64,000 bases of DNA from Pleurotus ostreatus/Saccharomyces cerevisiae fusant (taxonomy: Eukaryota; Opisthokonta). Both the position numbers and the translations under genes were made by a program. The stretch covers positions 1-64,000 of the forward strand of contig JAMQCK010000059.1 of the NCBI GenBank assembly GCA_024196135.1, given 5' to 3'. Below are positions 34,363 through 46,477 of the stretch, piece after piece (position 1 is the stretch's first letter; each line of letters begins with the position of its first letter). The notes beneath the pieces are model-generated. The model made no database searches and had not been told where the DNA came from. It saw only the letters and a program-made list of their open reading frames with translations.

Positions 34363-37311
34363 ATGTCGTCCGCCTCGAAAGCAGCGGCCATGGAGGTCTC
34401 CGACGAGGCCCGCGTCAAGCTCACCTACGACACCGCCATGTTCTTCTGGAAGACAATAACGCACATCTTCTTCAGGTCAGACCAGGCGCGCGTGTGCCGC
34501 GTGATTATCCTCTCACATCGCCCTCCAGAGAAATTCGACCGCGCGGGGCGTACAACATTCCGCGCGATGGGCCCGTCATATTCGTCGGCGCGCCGCACAA
34601 TAATCAGGTATGTGAGGGCGTTGTCAGTCAGAGTGCATTCCTCATGACATTTCCCCGCGCAGTTCCTCGATCCCCTCCTGCTTGGTCTCGAGGTGTACAA
34701 GGAGACGAAACGGCGTGTCCGCTTCCTAGCGGCGGCAAAGAGCATGCGGCGCAAAGCAGTCGGCTTCTTCGCCCGTCTAATGGACAGTAGTGCGTACTAC
34801 TAGCCCTCTCCCTCGACGCAATCTGCCTAACCCGTCAATTCATTCCCTAGTCCCCGTCGAACGCGCCGCCGACAGCGCCAAACCGGCCACCGGGCGCGTC
34901 TACCTCTCCGAGAATGACCCCTGCCGCGTTATCGGCATTGGCACCAAGTTCACCACGGAGTTTACCCCCAAAATGCAGATCATGCTGCCCAAAACCGTCG
35001 GCGCGCCGAGCTCGGAGGTGGTGGAGATCATCTCGGACACGGAAATACGCGTGAAGAAGGAGTTTGGTGGGGAGAGGGGGACGGCGAAGATACGCGCGGC
35101 GCTGGAGGAGCTGGAGAATCAGGGGACGAAGGGATTCGAGTTTAAGCGGCTGCCATTCGTGGACCAGCAGATCATGTACCGTGAGGTGTACCGCTGCCTC
35201 AAGGAGAGCGGCAGCGTTGGCATCTTCCCGGAAGGTGCGTCATATACACATATGCATGGATTCGCGTCTGACATACCCCCAGGTGGTAGCCACGACCGCA
35301 CCGACCTCCTCCCCTTGAAAGCCGGAGTGGCCATCATGGCCCTCGGCGCAATGGCAAACACCCCCGGACTGCAAGTCAAAATCCAGCCCGTCGGCCTCTC
35401 CTACTTCCACGCCCACCGCTTCCGCTCGCGCGCCGTAGTCGAGTTCGGGACAGCCATCGACGTCCCGATGGAGCTGGTCGAGGAGTTCAAGCAGGGGGAC
35501 GCGCAGAAACATGCAGCAATTGGCAAGATGATGACCCTGGTGTACGACGCGTTGAAGACGGTGACTGTGCGCGCGCCAGATTATGATACGCTTATGGTAA
35601 GTGTTCGCCTTTCGAAGGCATTTTCAACACATAAATCTATCTGACACTTATCTCTACAGCTCATTCAAGCCGTCCGCCGGTTGTACAAGACGCCCGGCGA
35701 GCACCTTACCCTCGGCCAAGTCGTCGAGCTTAATCGCCGACTCCTCGAGGGATACCTGCACTTCAAGGACGAACCTCGCTTGCAAAAGTGCCGCGAAAAT
35801 GTCATGAAGTACAATAGGCTGTTGCGCGATTTGGGCTTGCGAGATCATCAGGTTAGTCCTGCGCTAACTCCTGCACTCCAGAATTACAAGGTCTGAACTT
35901 TACATAGGTTCCAAAAGCGCAAAGAGCAAACTGGAAGGTCCTTGGCCTTCTGGCTTACCGATTGATACTCCTGGCTGTATGGGGAGTGTTGGCCTTGCCG
36001 GGCACTATCCTCAATGGCCCTATCTTTATCCTCGCATCCGTCATCTCGCACAAGAAGGCCAAGGGTGCGTTCTCTCCCACGTCCCCGGACCTCCCTCTAC
36101 CCTCCCCATCCTCGAACCCCCTTATCCTCTCCTTCCCCCCTCCCGTTCTCGCTCATCCCCTAACCCCTCCTCAGAAGCCCTCGCCGCCTCCGAGGTCAAA
36201 ATCGCCGGAAAGGACGTCCTCGCGACCTGGAAGATCCTCGTCGCGCTCGGCGTTGCGCCCCTCCTCTACGGCTTCTGGGCCTTCCTGGCCACCTGGTTGG
36301 CAGTGCGCGTGGGCGCGCCGCTGAAGTGGAGGGTTGCGACGCCGTTCATTGTGTGCATGGCGTTGCCGTTCATGAGCTATGCGGCGCTGAAGTTTGGGGA
36401 GGCGGGGATGGATGTGATGAAGTGAGTTTTGTGAGATCATTGCTGGGGTGAAGGAGAGTATGGAGGGGAGTTGTTGCTGACCTTTCTTGTCAGATCGCTG
36501 CCGCCTCTTGTTGTGTCCCTAATGCCTGGCCAGCAGCGTGCTCTGGTCAAGCTGAAGAACATGCGGGAGGAGCTGTCGAATGAGGTCACGGATATCATCA
36601 ATGACTTTGGTCCAAAGCTGTACAGCGACTTCGATAAGGTAGGTTTCCCATACTTCCTACCGGAAGGCACCGGGCTGACGCGTCAACCAGCGCCGCATCC
36701 TCGCACCCTCAAGCGCACCACCCCCATCCAGCGAGCCCGGCCTCTGGCGCCGCAAGGGCGGCAAGGGCGTTCAGGACGCACCCGGCTACGGCCTCATGCA
36801 CCCCATGACCTGGATCGACGAGCGCCTTTTTGGCTGGTCCACCAGCTCCAAGCACGGCACCAGCGCCTTTTTCGGCGGCACCGGCGGCAAGTCGACCGCG
36901 CCCTCAACCGCGGGCACGCCGGACGACTCCGACGAGGAGGACGAGGGCGACTACGACAACGTGATCAAGCTGATCCCCGAGTGGGGGTTCGGTGGGGGGA
37001 AGGGGATTAGCGGAAGGAGTCGCAATAGCTCGTATGCGGATATGCATAGGATGCGCGTGGCGCCGATGCCGCCGAGGCAGGTGGGGGCGGTGGATGGGAA
37101 CGGCAACCACGAACGCGACCACCCGGTGTCGAGCCCGGAGACGGAGACGGAGGGGCTTCAGCTGAGGCAGCGGAAGGTGTCGAACCGGCAAAGGAGGGAG
37201 AGCCTGTCGGATATGATACCCGTGGAGCGGATCGCGCAGGTGGAAAGGGGTGAGGCGTTTGATGAGGCGACGCAGGAGTTGAACGACGAGGCGAGGAAGA
37301 ACGAGGCATAG
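34363..37311 (+). CDS. Glycerol-3-phosphate acyltransferase, Sct1/Gpt2 type
   Basis: Membrane GPAT/DHAP acyltransferase of the fungal Sct1/Gpt2 family, first step of glycerolipid synthesis in the ER. The start at 34363 gives MSSASKAAAMEVSDEARVKL. Acyltransferase block I is PVIFVGAPHNNQ joined across an intron to FLDPLLLG. Block III is GIFPEGGSHDRTDLLPLKAG and block IV is VGLSYFHAHRFRSRAVVEFG. Two pairs of hydrophobic segments follow: LLAYRLILLAVWGVLALPG and GPIFILASVISH, then VAPLLYGFWAFLATWLAV and FIVCMALPFMSYAAL. The C-terminal region (about 36700-37300) is Ser/Gly-rich and acidic, probably cytosolic. About eight introns. Histidine and aspartate of block I are separated by five residues; see findings. 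Confidence 0.88.
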
Positions 37312-38484
37312 CGAAGCTCGAGCTAGTCGGTGCGGACGCTTGTACTCACAGACTATCTATCTATTTCTTCGACCGGGTGCATCGCACCTGTGTACTTGTA
37401 CTTTGGGACGTTCGACAAATGCTAACGAGATGATTTTCCTTGTTCTGCCCACTCTTCGGTGGAGTACGATTTCTCAAGCTCACAGCGCGAGCTATGAGGT
37501 GGTCCTCCGCCAGCTACGAGGTGCGTCCTCGTCCACTGACTTTCCGGATTGTCCGTCTGCAGCGGTCTGCTGACCCCGCTTTAGGTACCACAGAAATTCA
37601 CGAGCATCGCGTTTGCCCCACCTGCGGATCGGAGGCCAGTGAATAGTCAATCCGGGGCGCGCGACATGTGGCGATCTGCGGTCCCTGCGGGCGCCAGGAC
37701 ATCGGTGGGCCTCTCTACCCCACGTCAGGCCATTGTTGAGCACGCCTACCGCACGCCAAGCAGCGAGAGCGCTCCCGCCTCGACATGGGAGGCCTTCTTG
37801 TCGTTGTGCGGAAGGACCTCGCCCTTTCCGCGCCACTTGTGAATTCTGGAATCTGGAGGTAAAGGCATAGCGGGCCGACTGCCCACCAGCGCCCTACTTA
37901 CGAGCGCCTCGAATGTTATCGACACCTTCGACAGCGATCCTGGACCCAGCCTGCACCGAGGGAACTACAAAGCCCACCGGACCGAGATGTAGGGTAGCAA
38001 ACAATTGCCAACGTCACCTGCCTTCGCAATGTTCAACTCTTGCGCTCAATCGACTACTTCTGGGTCAATCTTCCTCGTCTCTGGGACTTGACCTACATCA
38101 GGGCTCACTGTCTCGTACGATCGATTGATGTACTCGATCGCTAACGCCGACTTGAGGACGCCTTTTCTCATAAGCAACTTCTACAACGCTCGAGGCTGAT
38201 GCTCTCTCGCGAAGCCGGTGTTCCTGAAGAAGTACAATGCGGACATGTCGGGGGATTGGTCCGTCGACACTGCTGCCTGCGTCATTTCGACCCTTGGCCG
38301 CACAGGTCGAGGAGGTCACTTGCCCTCCCAAACGCGCTCGCATCATCCTAGCCCGGCCCCGTGAACGCTTCGCCATAAGGGATCGGCTTTCCCCTCTGAA
38401 TTCCGCCCCGCATCCCCCAGGCTCGCCTGCCTTCTTATAAATGCCCTCGTCGAGCTCCCCGCATACTCACCCCACGCGTTCGCG
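37312..38484. other. 1.2 kb gap upstream of the GH2 gene
   Basis: Short frames are open on both strands between 37490 and 38380 but match no family and overlap one another. A TATAAAT element at 38436-38442 is 43 bases before the GH2 start codon and is the likely core promoter. Confidence 0.5.
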
Positions 38485-40633
38485 ATGCTTCCCTTGCACA
38501 TTCTCGCGTTGGCGGCTGTGGCCCGTGCCGCGCTCCCCAAGAACGGCGGCCTCACGGACGAGCGTCCGACTTACGACAGCCCGGAGGACGCGAAGTACGC
38601 GCCTGTCGAGCCGAAGCTCAAGACGCAGTGGACAGACAAGGTGACGGCGGACCCAGACAATGTGTGGCCCGAGTATCCGCGCCCTTTGCTGAGGCGGAAC
38701 GATTGGACGTCTTTGAATGGCGTATGGGAGTTCCAGTTCGCTGATACGAACTCCACGGACGAGGTTGAGAACCCTCCCGTGAACACGACCTTGGCACAAC
38801 GCATCCTGGTACCATACTGCATCGAGTACGTGTGCTTCATCCTTCCTTTGACCCATTTCTCATCGGCCATCTAGGAGTGGTATTTCTGGTATCGCCCTTC
38901 AACCGGACACCTACGCTAGCTGGTACCGTACGACTTTCGATGTCCCCGACTCTTACGACCAAAACGTCACGCTTCACTTCGGTGCTGTCGATTACGAGAC
39001 CACGATCTTCGTCAATGGCGCGAAGGTCGGCTCCCACACCGGCGGTTACGACAAGTTCTTCTTCGACGTCACGTCTAACATCGTGAAGGGCTCTTCCAAC
39101 GAGCTCATCGTCTACGTCTACGATCCCACCGACGCGGTTGGCAACCGCCCAATGGGCAAACAACGCGTCGTCCCTTCGCACATCTTCTACACAGTACGTC
39201 TCGTATGCTATCCCGTGACCGTGTATTGACTTCGCACGATAGCCCTGCAGCGGTATCTGGCAGACCGTGTCGATTGAGGCTGTTCCAAGCACAGAGTACA
39301 TCACCAATGTCGACCTCCGTGCTTCTGCGGACGGCTCCGTAAACGCCACGATCTCAACCTCGAACAACGGCTCCTCATCGTCCGTCGAGCTTGCCTTCAT
39401 CGACCCCGCCGATGGCTCGAAGACCTTCTTTATGACCAACGGCACGGTGAACACCCCCTTCTCCTTCAAGGTCGACCCTGCGCCCGAGGCATGGAGCCCC
39501 GACAGCCCGACCTTGTACAACGTCACTGTCACTGTCGGCGACGACGCTGTTCAGTCCTACACCGGCTTCCGCACCGTCGAGCGCACCGAAATCGACGGCG
39601 TGCCCCGCTTCGTGCTCAACGGCAACCCCGTCTTCCAGTTCGGCCCCCTCGACCAGGGCTACTGGCCTGACGGTCTACACTCGCCGCCATCGTACGAGGC
39701 GATGGTGTACGACCTGCAGTACCTCAAGAACCTCGGCATGAACTTCCTGCGCAAGCACATCAAGGTCGAGCCGGACCTGTTCTACGCGGCGGCGGATAGC
39801 CTGGGCTTGATCATCATGCAAGACATGCCGGCGTTGAACAACGTCGCGCCTGCGGATATCAAGGACGACGAGCAGGCTGAGTTCGAGCGCGAGCTCGACG
39901 TGATCGTCCGCAGTCACGTTAGCTTCCCAAGTATCTTGTCCTTTGTCATCTACAACGGTGAGCAAGATTTGACTGTCAGGTGGTGGGATTCGCACTGACG
40001 CTTTCTGCAGAGGGCTGGGGCCAACGTACAAGCGCACCGGAAATTCACCTGACCGATCGCGTTCGCGAGCTCGTCGGCGCTCACCAGCTCATCAACTCGA
40101 TGTCGGGATGGAATGACTTTGCATACCAGGCGCTCAACATTTCGGTCGGCGACTACCAAGACAACCACCACTACAGCAGCCCGCAATGCGGCACGCCCTT
40201 CTATTCGACAGCCTCCGTGCCCTACGACGGCGTGCGCATTGGGTTCCAGGGCGAGTTCGGCGGTAGGTATTAGTTCCCTTCCTCCGTCGAGAGGTTCTGA
40301 ACCCATCATGCAGGTGTCGGCCACAACATCTCCATCGACCACCTCTGGAATGACTTGGAGGCCATCAACGCCATCAACCAGACCTACGAAGTGGACGCCA
40401 CAGTCGACGTCTGGAATTACCGCGCCCTGCGTGTCATCGAGGAGCTGCGCGAGCAGACCGAGCTCTTCGACTGCAACGGCGGCGTGTACACCCAAACAAC
40501 CGACGTCGAGGGCGAGGTGAACGGCTTCCTGACGTACGACCGCGCGTACAGCCGCATCGACGAGGGGAAGTGGAAGGCGGCTATCTCAGCGCTGTACGAG
40601 ACCTTCGCGGCGAAGGTGTCGGGGACGCAGTGA
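38485..40633 (+). CDS. Secreted glycoside hydrolase family 2 protein
   Basis: GH2 enzyme (beta-galactosidase/beta-mannosidase/beta-glucuronidase superfamily) acting outside the cell. It has a clear signal peptide (MLPLHILALAAVARAALP). The N-terminal sugar-binding jelly roll contains SWYRTTFDVPDSYDQNVTLH and ETTIFVNGAKVGSHTGGYD; an Ig-like domain follows. The TIM barrel carries RFVLNGNPVFQFGPLDQGYW, MNFLRKHIK and the family 2 acid/base signature in SFVIYNEGWGQ, reached across an intron. The probable nucleophile is the Glu in RIGFQGEFGG. Five introns are likely. Several NxS/T sites suggest N-glycosylation. It is compact for GH2 and lacks the C-terminal domains of bacterial LacZ. Substrate cannot be decided from sequence alone. 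Confidence 0.88.
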
Positions 40634-41203
40634 ACCCTGAACGGGAGATAGTGACACCTGAGCAATCTTCCATTGACGAGGACTACGAGAGGGATCCCAA
40701 GTAATGTAGATGCATACGAAGAATTTCGCACATCACTGCAGTAATCATTGTATCAGTGACGAATGTAACACGAGCGATTGCATGGTGGCCTAAAGTAAAA
40801 GACTGCGCTGTCAATGAAGGTCGAAATGCTGAACGCAAAGGCCTACAACTGGAGAGGACAACACTGGGGCCCTGTGTCTGTCCTGTGGGTCGCCGTGGGC
40901 AAGTCGAGGTGAGCAAATAGCGGAGTCAAAGGTCGCAATCTGGAGTTCGAACTGAGAAAGAGAACGAAGGCTCCAAGCTCGGCGGTTTCCGTGTCGGCTT
41001 TCCGGATCAATCCATCGGAACATCCCATGTTCCCCCTTTCGGATCAATAGCCAGCACGCAAATGAAATTAACAGCGCCTCCTACTGGAGTACATGGCCTT
41101 TGCCAAGTTCCCCTACAGCTAGAGAGAACTTCCTCCTGGCGGTGTGGGCCACGGTGCTCTGTCTTCTTACGGCTACCAGGGGTGGGGGCATCACGTTTGT
41201 GCT

Positions 41204-41213
41204 AGAAAGTTCC
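41204..41213 (+). promoter_or_regulatory. Heat shock element 1
   Basis: AGAAAGTTCC fits the inverted nGAAnnTTCn pair bound by HSF1. It lies about 195 bases before the Hsp20 start codon. Confidence 0.6.
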
Positions 41214-41270
41214 AGTAGCGTCTGCATTGCAGAAGCGGAAAGCACTGGATCGCCGTATCACGAACAACGT

Positions 41271-41280
41271 CGAACATTCC
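41271..41280 (+). promoter_or_regulatory. Heat shock element 2
   Basis: CGAACATTCC fits nGAAnnTTCn. It is 17 bases upstream of the TATA box and preceded by another GAAC word at 41262. Confidence 0.65.
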
Positions 41281-41296
41281 AAGGTAGCGTTGACGA

Positions 41297-41303
41297 TATA
41301 AAA
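41297..41303 (+). promoter_or_regulatory. TATA box of the Hsp20 gene
   Basis: TATAAAA, 104 bases before the ATG at 41407, directly downstream of the second heat shock element. Confidence 0.7.
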
Positions 41304-41406
41304 GCCCTCGACTGTCCTTCGCTCACCAGCAATCAGACATCGAACCACACCAAGCGACTCACTGTACCTCTCGCATCTACAACCACTCACACTCACCTAA
41401 CACACC

Positions 41407-42004
41407 ATGTCTGTCTTCTACTACGAGCCCTTCTACGACATCGAGCGCTTCATCGACGACGCCTTCGGCGCTCGCTCGTCCCGCTCCCCGGCCGCTGACC
41501 CCCAGCGCCAAGCCGCGCAGCGCAGTATCGCCAACACCACAAACGAGGCCCCGCGCGCGCTGAAGCCCAGGTAAGCTCTCCTTCTCTATCACCACGCTCG
41601 AGAACAGCGTACTAACTTTACTCTAGGATGGACCTCCACGAAGACGCCGGGCAGAACATCGTGACCGCCACCTTCGAGTTTCCGGGCGTCAAGAAGGAGG
41701 ACGTGCAGCTCGAGTTCCACAACGGGCGCCTGACGGTGTCGGCGGAAAACAAGATCTCGGAGGAGCACAACGAGAACGGGTATGCTGTCCGCGAGCGCCG
41801 CTATGGCAAGTGGTCGCGGACGCTGCAGCTGCCGACGGGGACGAGGGTGAGTGAAGCTTTTTTGAGATGTATAGTGAGAGCAGGGTGTGCTGACAATGGT
41901 TATAGGACGAGGACATCAAGGCCTCGATGCAGGATGGAATCCTCACTGTGACGTTCCCGAAGACCTCCCCAGAGGCCGCACAGAAGAAGATCGCCGTCAA
42001 CTAG
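41407..42004 (+). CDS. Small heat shock protein Hsp20
   Basis: Alpha-crystallin domain chaperone of about 160 residues that prevents aggregation of unfolding proteins. The start at 41407 gives MSVFYYEPFYDIERFIDDAF, typical for fungal Hsp20. The crystallin domain runs from RMDLHEDAGQNIVTATFEFP through GRLTVSAENKISEE and VRERRYGKWSRTLQLPTGT to DGILTVTFPK, and the tail ends KKIAVN; the I-A-V here may be the I-x-I/V motif. Two introns, at about 41572-41626 and 41847-41905. The promoter has two heat shock elements and a TATA box, which supports stress induction. Confidence 0.92.
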
Positions 42005-42190
42005 ATTGCTGGATGTTTTCCCATGGCGGACCAGGACTTGCATATCAACGCATTGTAGCATAGCATAGCATACCCAATCAAAAGGTTCACAACATCTAGA
42101 TCTCGGTGGTTTTCGCGTTAGTGATTGTTTTCGTCCAAGTGAAGTAGGGTGTGCGTACCGAAATCTGCATACGTTTGCCTCCATAAATCC

Positions 42191-44418
42191 TTAAACGACC
42201 TCTCCTCCAGCCACCTTCCTCCGTGGCTCGCCCGCTGCCTTCCACTTATCGGTGTCCGGGCTGTATGACACGCCACATGCGGTTGTTGGAGCAACTGTAG
42301 TGCGTGAGCAATTCCAGTCTCGCCAGCGAAGACTCGCACGCCGGATGAGAGTACGAAGACGTTGAGGGAGGCCGCAGGACCCGCCAAGCCGGGCCGAAAA
42401 ACTAAAGTACTCACCTGGCAACCACTTCACCCTATGTCCCAACCTCTCCAACTCTGCGGCGATCTCTCGATCCCAACCCTCCTCCAGATGCGTTTCCTGC
42501 GGTGCTATCTGGTCGTGCAGTCGTGGGAACGCAAGCGCGTCGGCGGGATCCATGTTGTAGTCCTGTCAAACATTACAATGGGGCTAAGAAGGAGAGAGTA
42601 TGAATAGTTGTAAGGCCCAAACGACGCACCAGCACATTCCTGATATGCTGCACATTGCAACTGACGATCCTACTCCCTCCGGCCGCGCCTCCCGCGTATC
42701 GGAAGCGGCCTTGCGCGTCCTCGATGATGAAGGGCGAGGTGGAGGATAGCGGACGCTTGTTGCCTTCGACTGGGGCGCGGGTGAGTCGATGCGGTAGATC
42801 GATAGACAGAGTAAACGTACTATAATTCGCTGGAGTGGGTAGGTAGCCCCAGAAGTTCGATACACCTGTATGTAGCGAACATCGGAGCGAGCTTTCAATC
42901 AAGGAGTCCAGAGAGCGCACCCTCAACACTGAAATCTTCCATCGAGTCATTGAGCACAATTCCTGAGGATGGTACGATGATGCGCGAGCCCCAGTATCTT
43001 CATGCCAGACCATATCAGCCAGCTGGTCAGCGGTCGAGTTGGAAACACGCTCACAGCGTTATTGTAGTGGTCAAGGAAACAACGAATCCGTTGGCGTCCG
43101 CTGCGACGATATGGCTCGTTCCGTTGTCCATCTTGACCTCGATGCGACCGTCGGTCTTCACCGTTTGGAATCTGTATGGCCGATGTTGGTTGGGGCATCG
43201 AAACACGTTGAAAGAGGAGGAAGTGCCCACCCTTCTGCGCGATACTCTGACGGTGCATGCACCTTCGTGTCGTCGATCTTGGCGCGAAGCATACGGCCGC
43301 GTTCGGGAGAGATGAACTCGCGCTGGGCTGCGTCGAGACCTGGCACGAACATAGGGTCACCGAGCAGAGTGCGGTGGGCGAATGCGTGCTGCGTTGGGTC
43401 GTGAACTCATCATTATTTCTTGTCATGAAGTATGCCGTACCTTCAAGCTCTCTATCATCCGATGCGCATCCTTCACTCTGCTGGGCCCGCCAACATCGTC
43501 GAAATTATTCAATATGTTGAGCGCCGCAAGCACGACCGCGCCACTCGCAGGCGCGCCAACCGAGGTGATCTTGTGCCCTCTGAACTGCACACTTAGAGGT
43601 TCGACGCTTCGTACTTCATACGCGTGCAGGTCTTCCAGCGTCATCACGCCACCTTCCGCCTGGACGGCGTCGACGATGCCTTGTGCAATGTCGCCAGTGT
43701 AGAAGGCATCCGCTCCCTCCTTGGCTATCGTCTCGAGCGTGTTGGCGTATGCGGGCCTTGTAAGGAGAGTGCCGATGGGAAGAAGTTCGCCATCTCGGGT
43801 CAGCCACTGCGAGAGCGTCGGGTGCGAGTATACCCAGGACGACTTGGGATCATCGGATTCAGGTGCTCGCGTTTTGACATTGACGACCTTGCGTATGATT
43901 GGAAACCTGTTTGTAACGTGGTAGAGAGCACTTACGCGAGCCATATCCTCAGTCAGTGGGAATCCGTCCCGAGCGAGCTTGATACTCGGCTCAAAGAGGC
44001 GTGACCAAGGCAGCTTCCCATACTTCTTGTGCATCGCCTCAAACCCGCGGAGCTCTCCTGGTACTGCGACTGCAAGCCCGCCGACCGCGCTAGCCCCGGG
44101 GTTATCGAGGTACATCTTCGAAGTCACAGCGGCCTAGTCATTCGAGACGTCGGTCGAAGAGTCGAAGACATATATATCATGGCTCACAGGCGCTGCTGGA
44201 CGGAAGTTGAGACTCTCGTGGTCGCCCTTGGGCGTCCTGATAAGGGCGAAGCCGCCGCCGCCGATGCCTGAGTTATCCGAGCATAGCGTGCCAACAGCCA
44301 GTGTAGTTGCAATTGCAGCGTCTATAGCACTCCCTCCTTCACGTAGTATTTGAGCACCGATAGCTGAGGCTAACTTGTTTTCGGAGGCGATAGCGCCTCG
44401 GGAGGGACGTCTATTCAT
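42191..44418 (-). CDS. Gamma-glutamyltransferase
   Basis: GGT (Ntn-hydrolase) that splits glutathione and transfers its gamma-glutamyl group, made as a precursor that cuts itself. The ATG at 44418 gives MNRRPSRGAIASENKLASAI. The large-subunit half contains GGSAIDAAIATTLAVG, NSGIGGGGFALI, GGLAVAVPGELRGFEAMHKK and EDLHAYEV. The self-cleaving threonine is the T of DNGTSHIVAADANG, with YWGSRIIVPSSGIVLNDSME next in the small subunit. KRPLSSTSPFIIED and a GGAAGGSR loop (oxyanion/substrate site) follow. The C-terminal exon ends in GEPRRKVAGGEVV. About nine introns. No signal peptide or membrane anchor is seen before residue 1 of this model, so a 5' exon may be missing. Confidence 0.85.
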
Positions 44419-44751
44419 ATTCGATACAGCTCTGGTGGATATCTCTAGAGAACGCGTTGAATCAGTCAAGGCAACTTGTATAGATAGCTTGTTGAGTCTA
44501 TGTCGGGCCGAGGGATAGCTTGCGGTGATTCTGAGCAAAGCCAGGATGAACGCGAGAGGAAAACAATCGAGTTTGGAAATACAATGAGCGCGCCGTTGAT
44601 GTCATCGGGATCACTCTGATGAATCTGATCGGCGTGAAGCGGTGTGGCGTTCGACGCAATCCATCACTCATCCTCAAAAATGCCCTTGCCTCTTACCGTC
44701 ATCTTTAGCAGCCGCTACACCTACATGAAGGACCTTAGACCCTAGACGAAC
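44419..44751. promoter_or_regulatory. Divergent region, GGT / F-box-WD gene
   Basis: 333 bases between the modelled starts. It may contain an unrecognised first exon of GGT on the minus strand: there is an ATG near 44596, but it is not in frame with the GGT model without an intron I cannot place. No TATA box is clear. Confidence 0.4.
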
Positions 44752-46477
44752 ATGACTCTGAACCTGCTCAACCTCCCTCACGATGTCCTTGCCTCAATAT
44801 TCGAATACCTGTCCGTACCCGGGCTGTGTGCACTTAGCTGTACATGCCGGGGGATGCGAGATATGGTGAGTGCTCCTCCATCCTCAAGGAACTGTACCTT
44901 ACCGTTGACCCAACAGATTGCTGAGTTTGGCTGGACAGACTATCTGCGTGTTCACCCACCGCTTCCCTCATACTCCTTAGAGAGATCGCGCCAGTCCTGG
45001 GACGCTCGCACGATCGCGCGCTATGAGTATTTCACCGAGCGCAATTGGGAAACGGGAAACTTTGTGGCACGCCCCCTCAACACGCCATGGCAAACTAAGC
45101 TGCAGCCCACGCTTGCGATTAACAGCTCACGACTCCTCGTCGCAGCAGCGAATACACTCGTTTCCTACGCTTTCGACTCGCCAAAACCTCGCATCCGGCA
45201 GGAAGCCTCATGGCGACTGTCCGACCGCTTCACTAGCCTGACCGATGTGACGGCGCTGGCGTGCACGGAGGATCCAGATGTGTACATCGTTGGGATGTGG
45301 GATGGCTCCATCAAGAGAATAGAGATCCATCCGGATGAACGGAAATCCTCGTCTCGTAACCACCCCGCACCTTCACTGCAAGTAACGACAACTTATCAGC
45401 AGCGCGACGACGGCATAGAGAGCCTCGTCTGCCAAGATAACCATCTACTTTCCCTCACTGCGACGGGCCGTGCTACCTTGCGTGACCTCAGCTCCCCTCA
45501 GAACACCATATCCTCCATAGAGCTCGGCGCTCGCAGTTGGACCTCGTATCTCTGCACTAGCGCCTCCACACCATTCGCCGCCTTCGGCACCTCTTCCACA
45601 TCTCCCCTCGTCCTCCACCGACTCCTCCAGGACGGCTCCTTCGCGCCGGATACCCGCGTCGTCCTAGCAGGGCCCTCACGATCCCCTACGCGATCCTCAA
45701 CGCATGCCCTCGAGGAAAAGAAGGCCTACAAAGTCGACCGCACCCGCGCGGCCACCCTCTCCCAGCACATGCGCGAGATCCCAGCGAGACCCGCGAGCTC
45801 AGCCTGCTACGCCATCACGCGCGCACCACCCGCTGCCCCCTGGGGCGCATCCCCGGAGCTTCTTGTCGCCGGCTGGTACGACGGGCGCGTCCGCCTCTAC
45901 GACCTGCGTGTCGCCTCACGATACTATTACCCTCGCGCCCCCTCGCCCACTGACGACGACCGCGACCCTCCTTCCCCCGCTCCCATGCTTCGACCCATGC
46001 TCGCCATGTCGGACCCGTGGTTGTACGACCCGATATACAGCGTCGCCTGTGGCGGCGGCGCGGGCGCGCACATCGCCGCTGGGTCCGCACGACATGGCGT
46101 CGTCTGCCTATGGGACATGCGTTACGCGCAGCGCAGCGTTGGACAACAGGTGGTCCCCGAAGACAGCCTCCCGCCGACCGCGAAGGGCCTGAGCGTACAC
46201 GCGCCCGGAAACGATGCTTCGCCTGTCTACAAACTTGCTTTCGAGAGCTCAAGGCTGTATGGAATAACGGACCGCCGCGCATTCGTGTTTGATTGGGTAA
46301 GTGTCGCGCGCTTTCCCGTCGACAATGTTCACCCGACCATCGCCAACGTAGGGCCAGCATCCCACTGAAGACATCTATCCCTTCCTACCTCCGCGCCAGG
46401 GCCTCAAGCGCAAGAAGGGACAGCGTGGGCCTGGTTTTTATGTGACCAAATATGTACACGATAGGCATATTGGGTAG
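44752..46477 (+). CDS. F-box/WD40 protein
   Basis: Putative SCF ubiquitin ligase substrate receptor. The start at 44752 gives an F-box: NLLNLPHDVLASIFEYLSVP and LCALSCTCRGMRDM, followed across an intron (about 44865-44917) by IAEFGWTDYL. The rest is a beta-propeller with degenerate WD motifs, such as DPDVYIVGMWDGSIKRIEI, LLVAGWYDGRVRLYDLR and GSARHGVVCLWDMRY. A last intron (about 46296-46351) is supported because the downstream exon continues the frame to YPFLPPRQGLKRKKGQRGPG and a stop at 46477; reading through instead ends earlier in a weak tail. The substrate is unknown. Confidence 0.78.

Larger units (their letters stand above)
40634..41406. promoter_or_regulatory. Intergenic region with Hsp20 promoter
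   Basis: Holds the GH2 3' end and the Hsp20 promoter (elements listed separately). No gene is seen between. Confidence 0.6.

Noticed and set aside
37490..38380. Frames on both strands between GPAT and GH2
   Set aside because: They overlap each other, have no domain or splice support, and codon composition is unlike neighbouring genes.
46303..46368. Read-through end of the F-box/WD gene (tail ending in GPASH)
   Set aside because: A normal GT..AG intron here joins to a conserved-looking basic C terminus ending at 46477.
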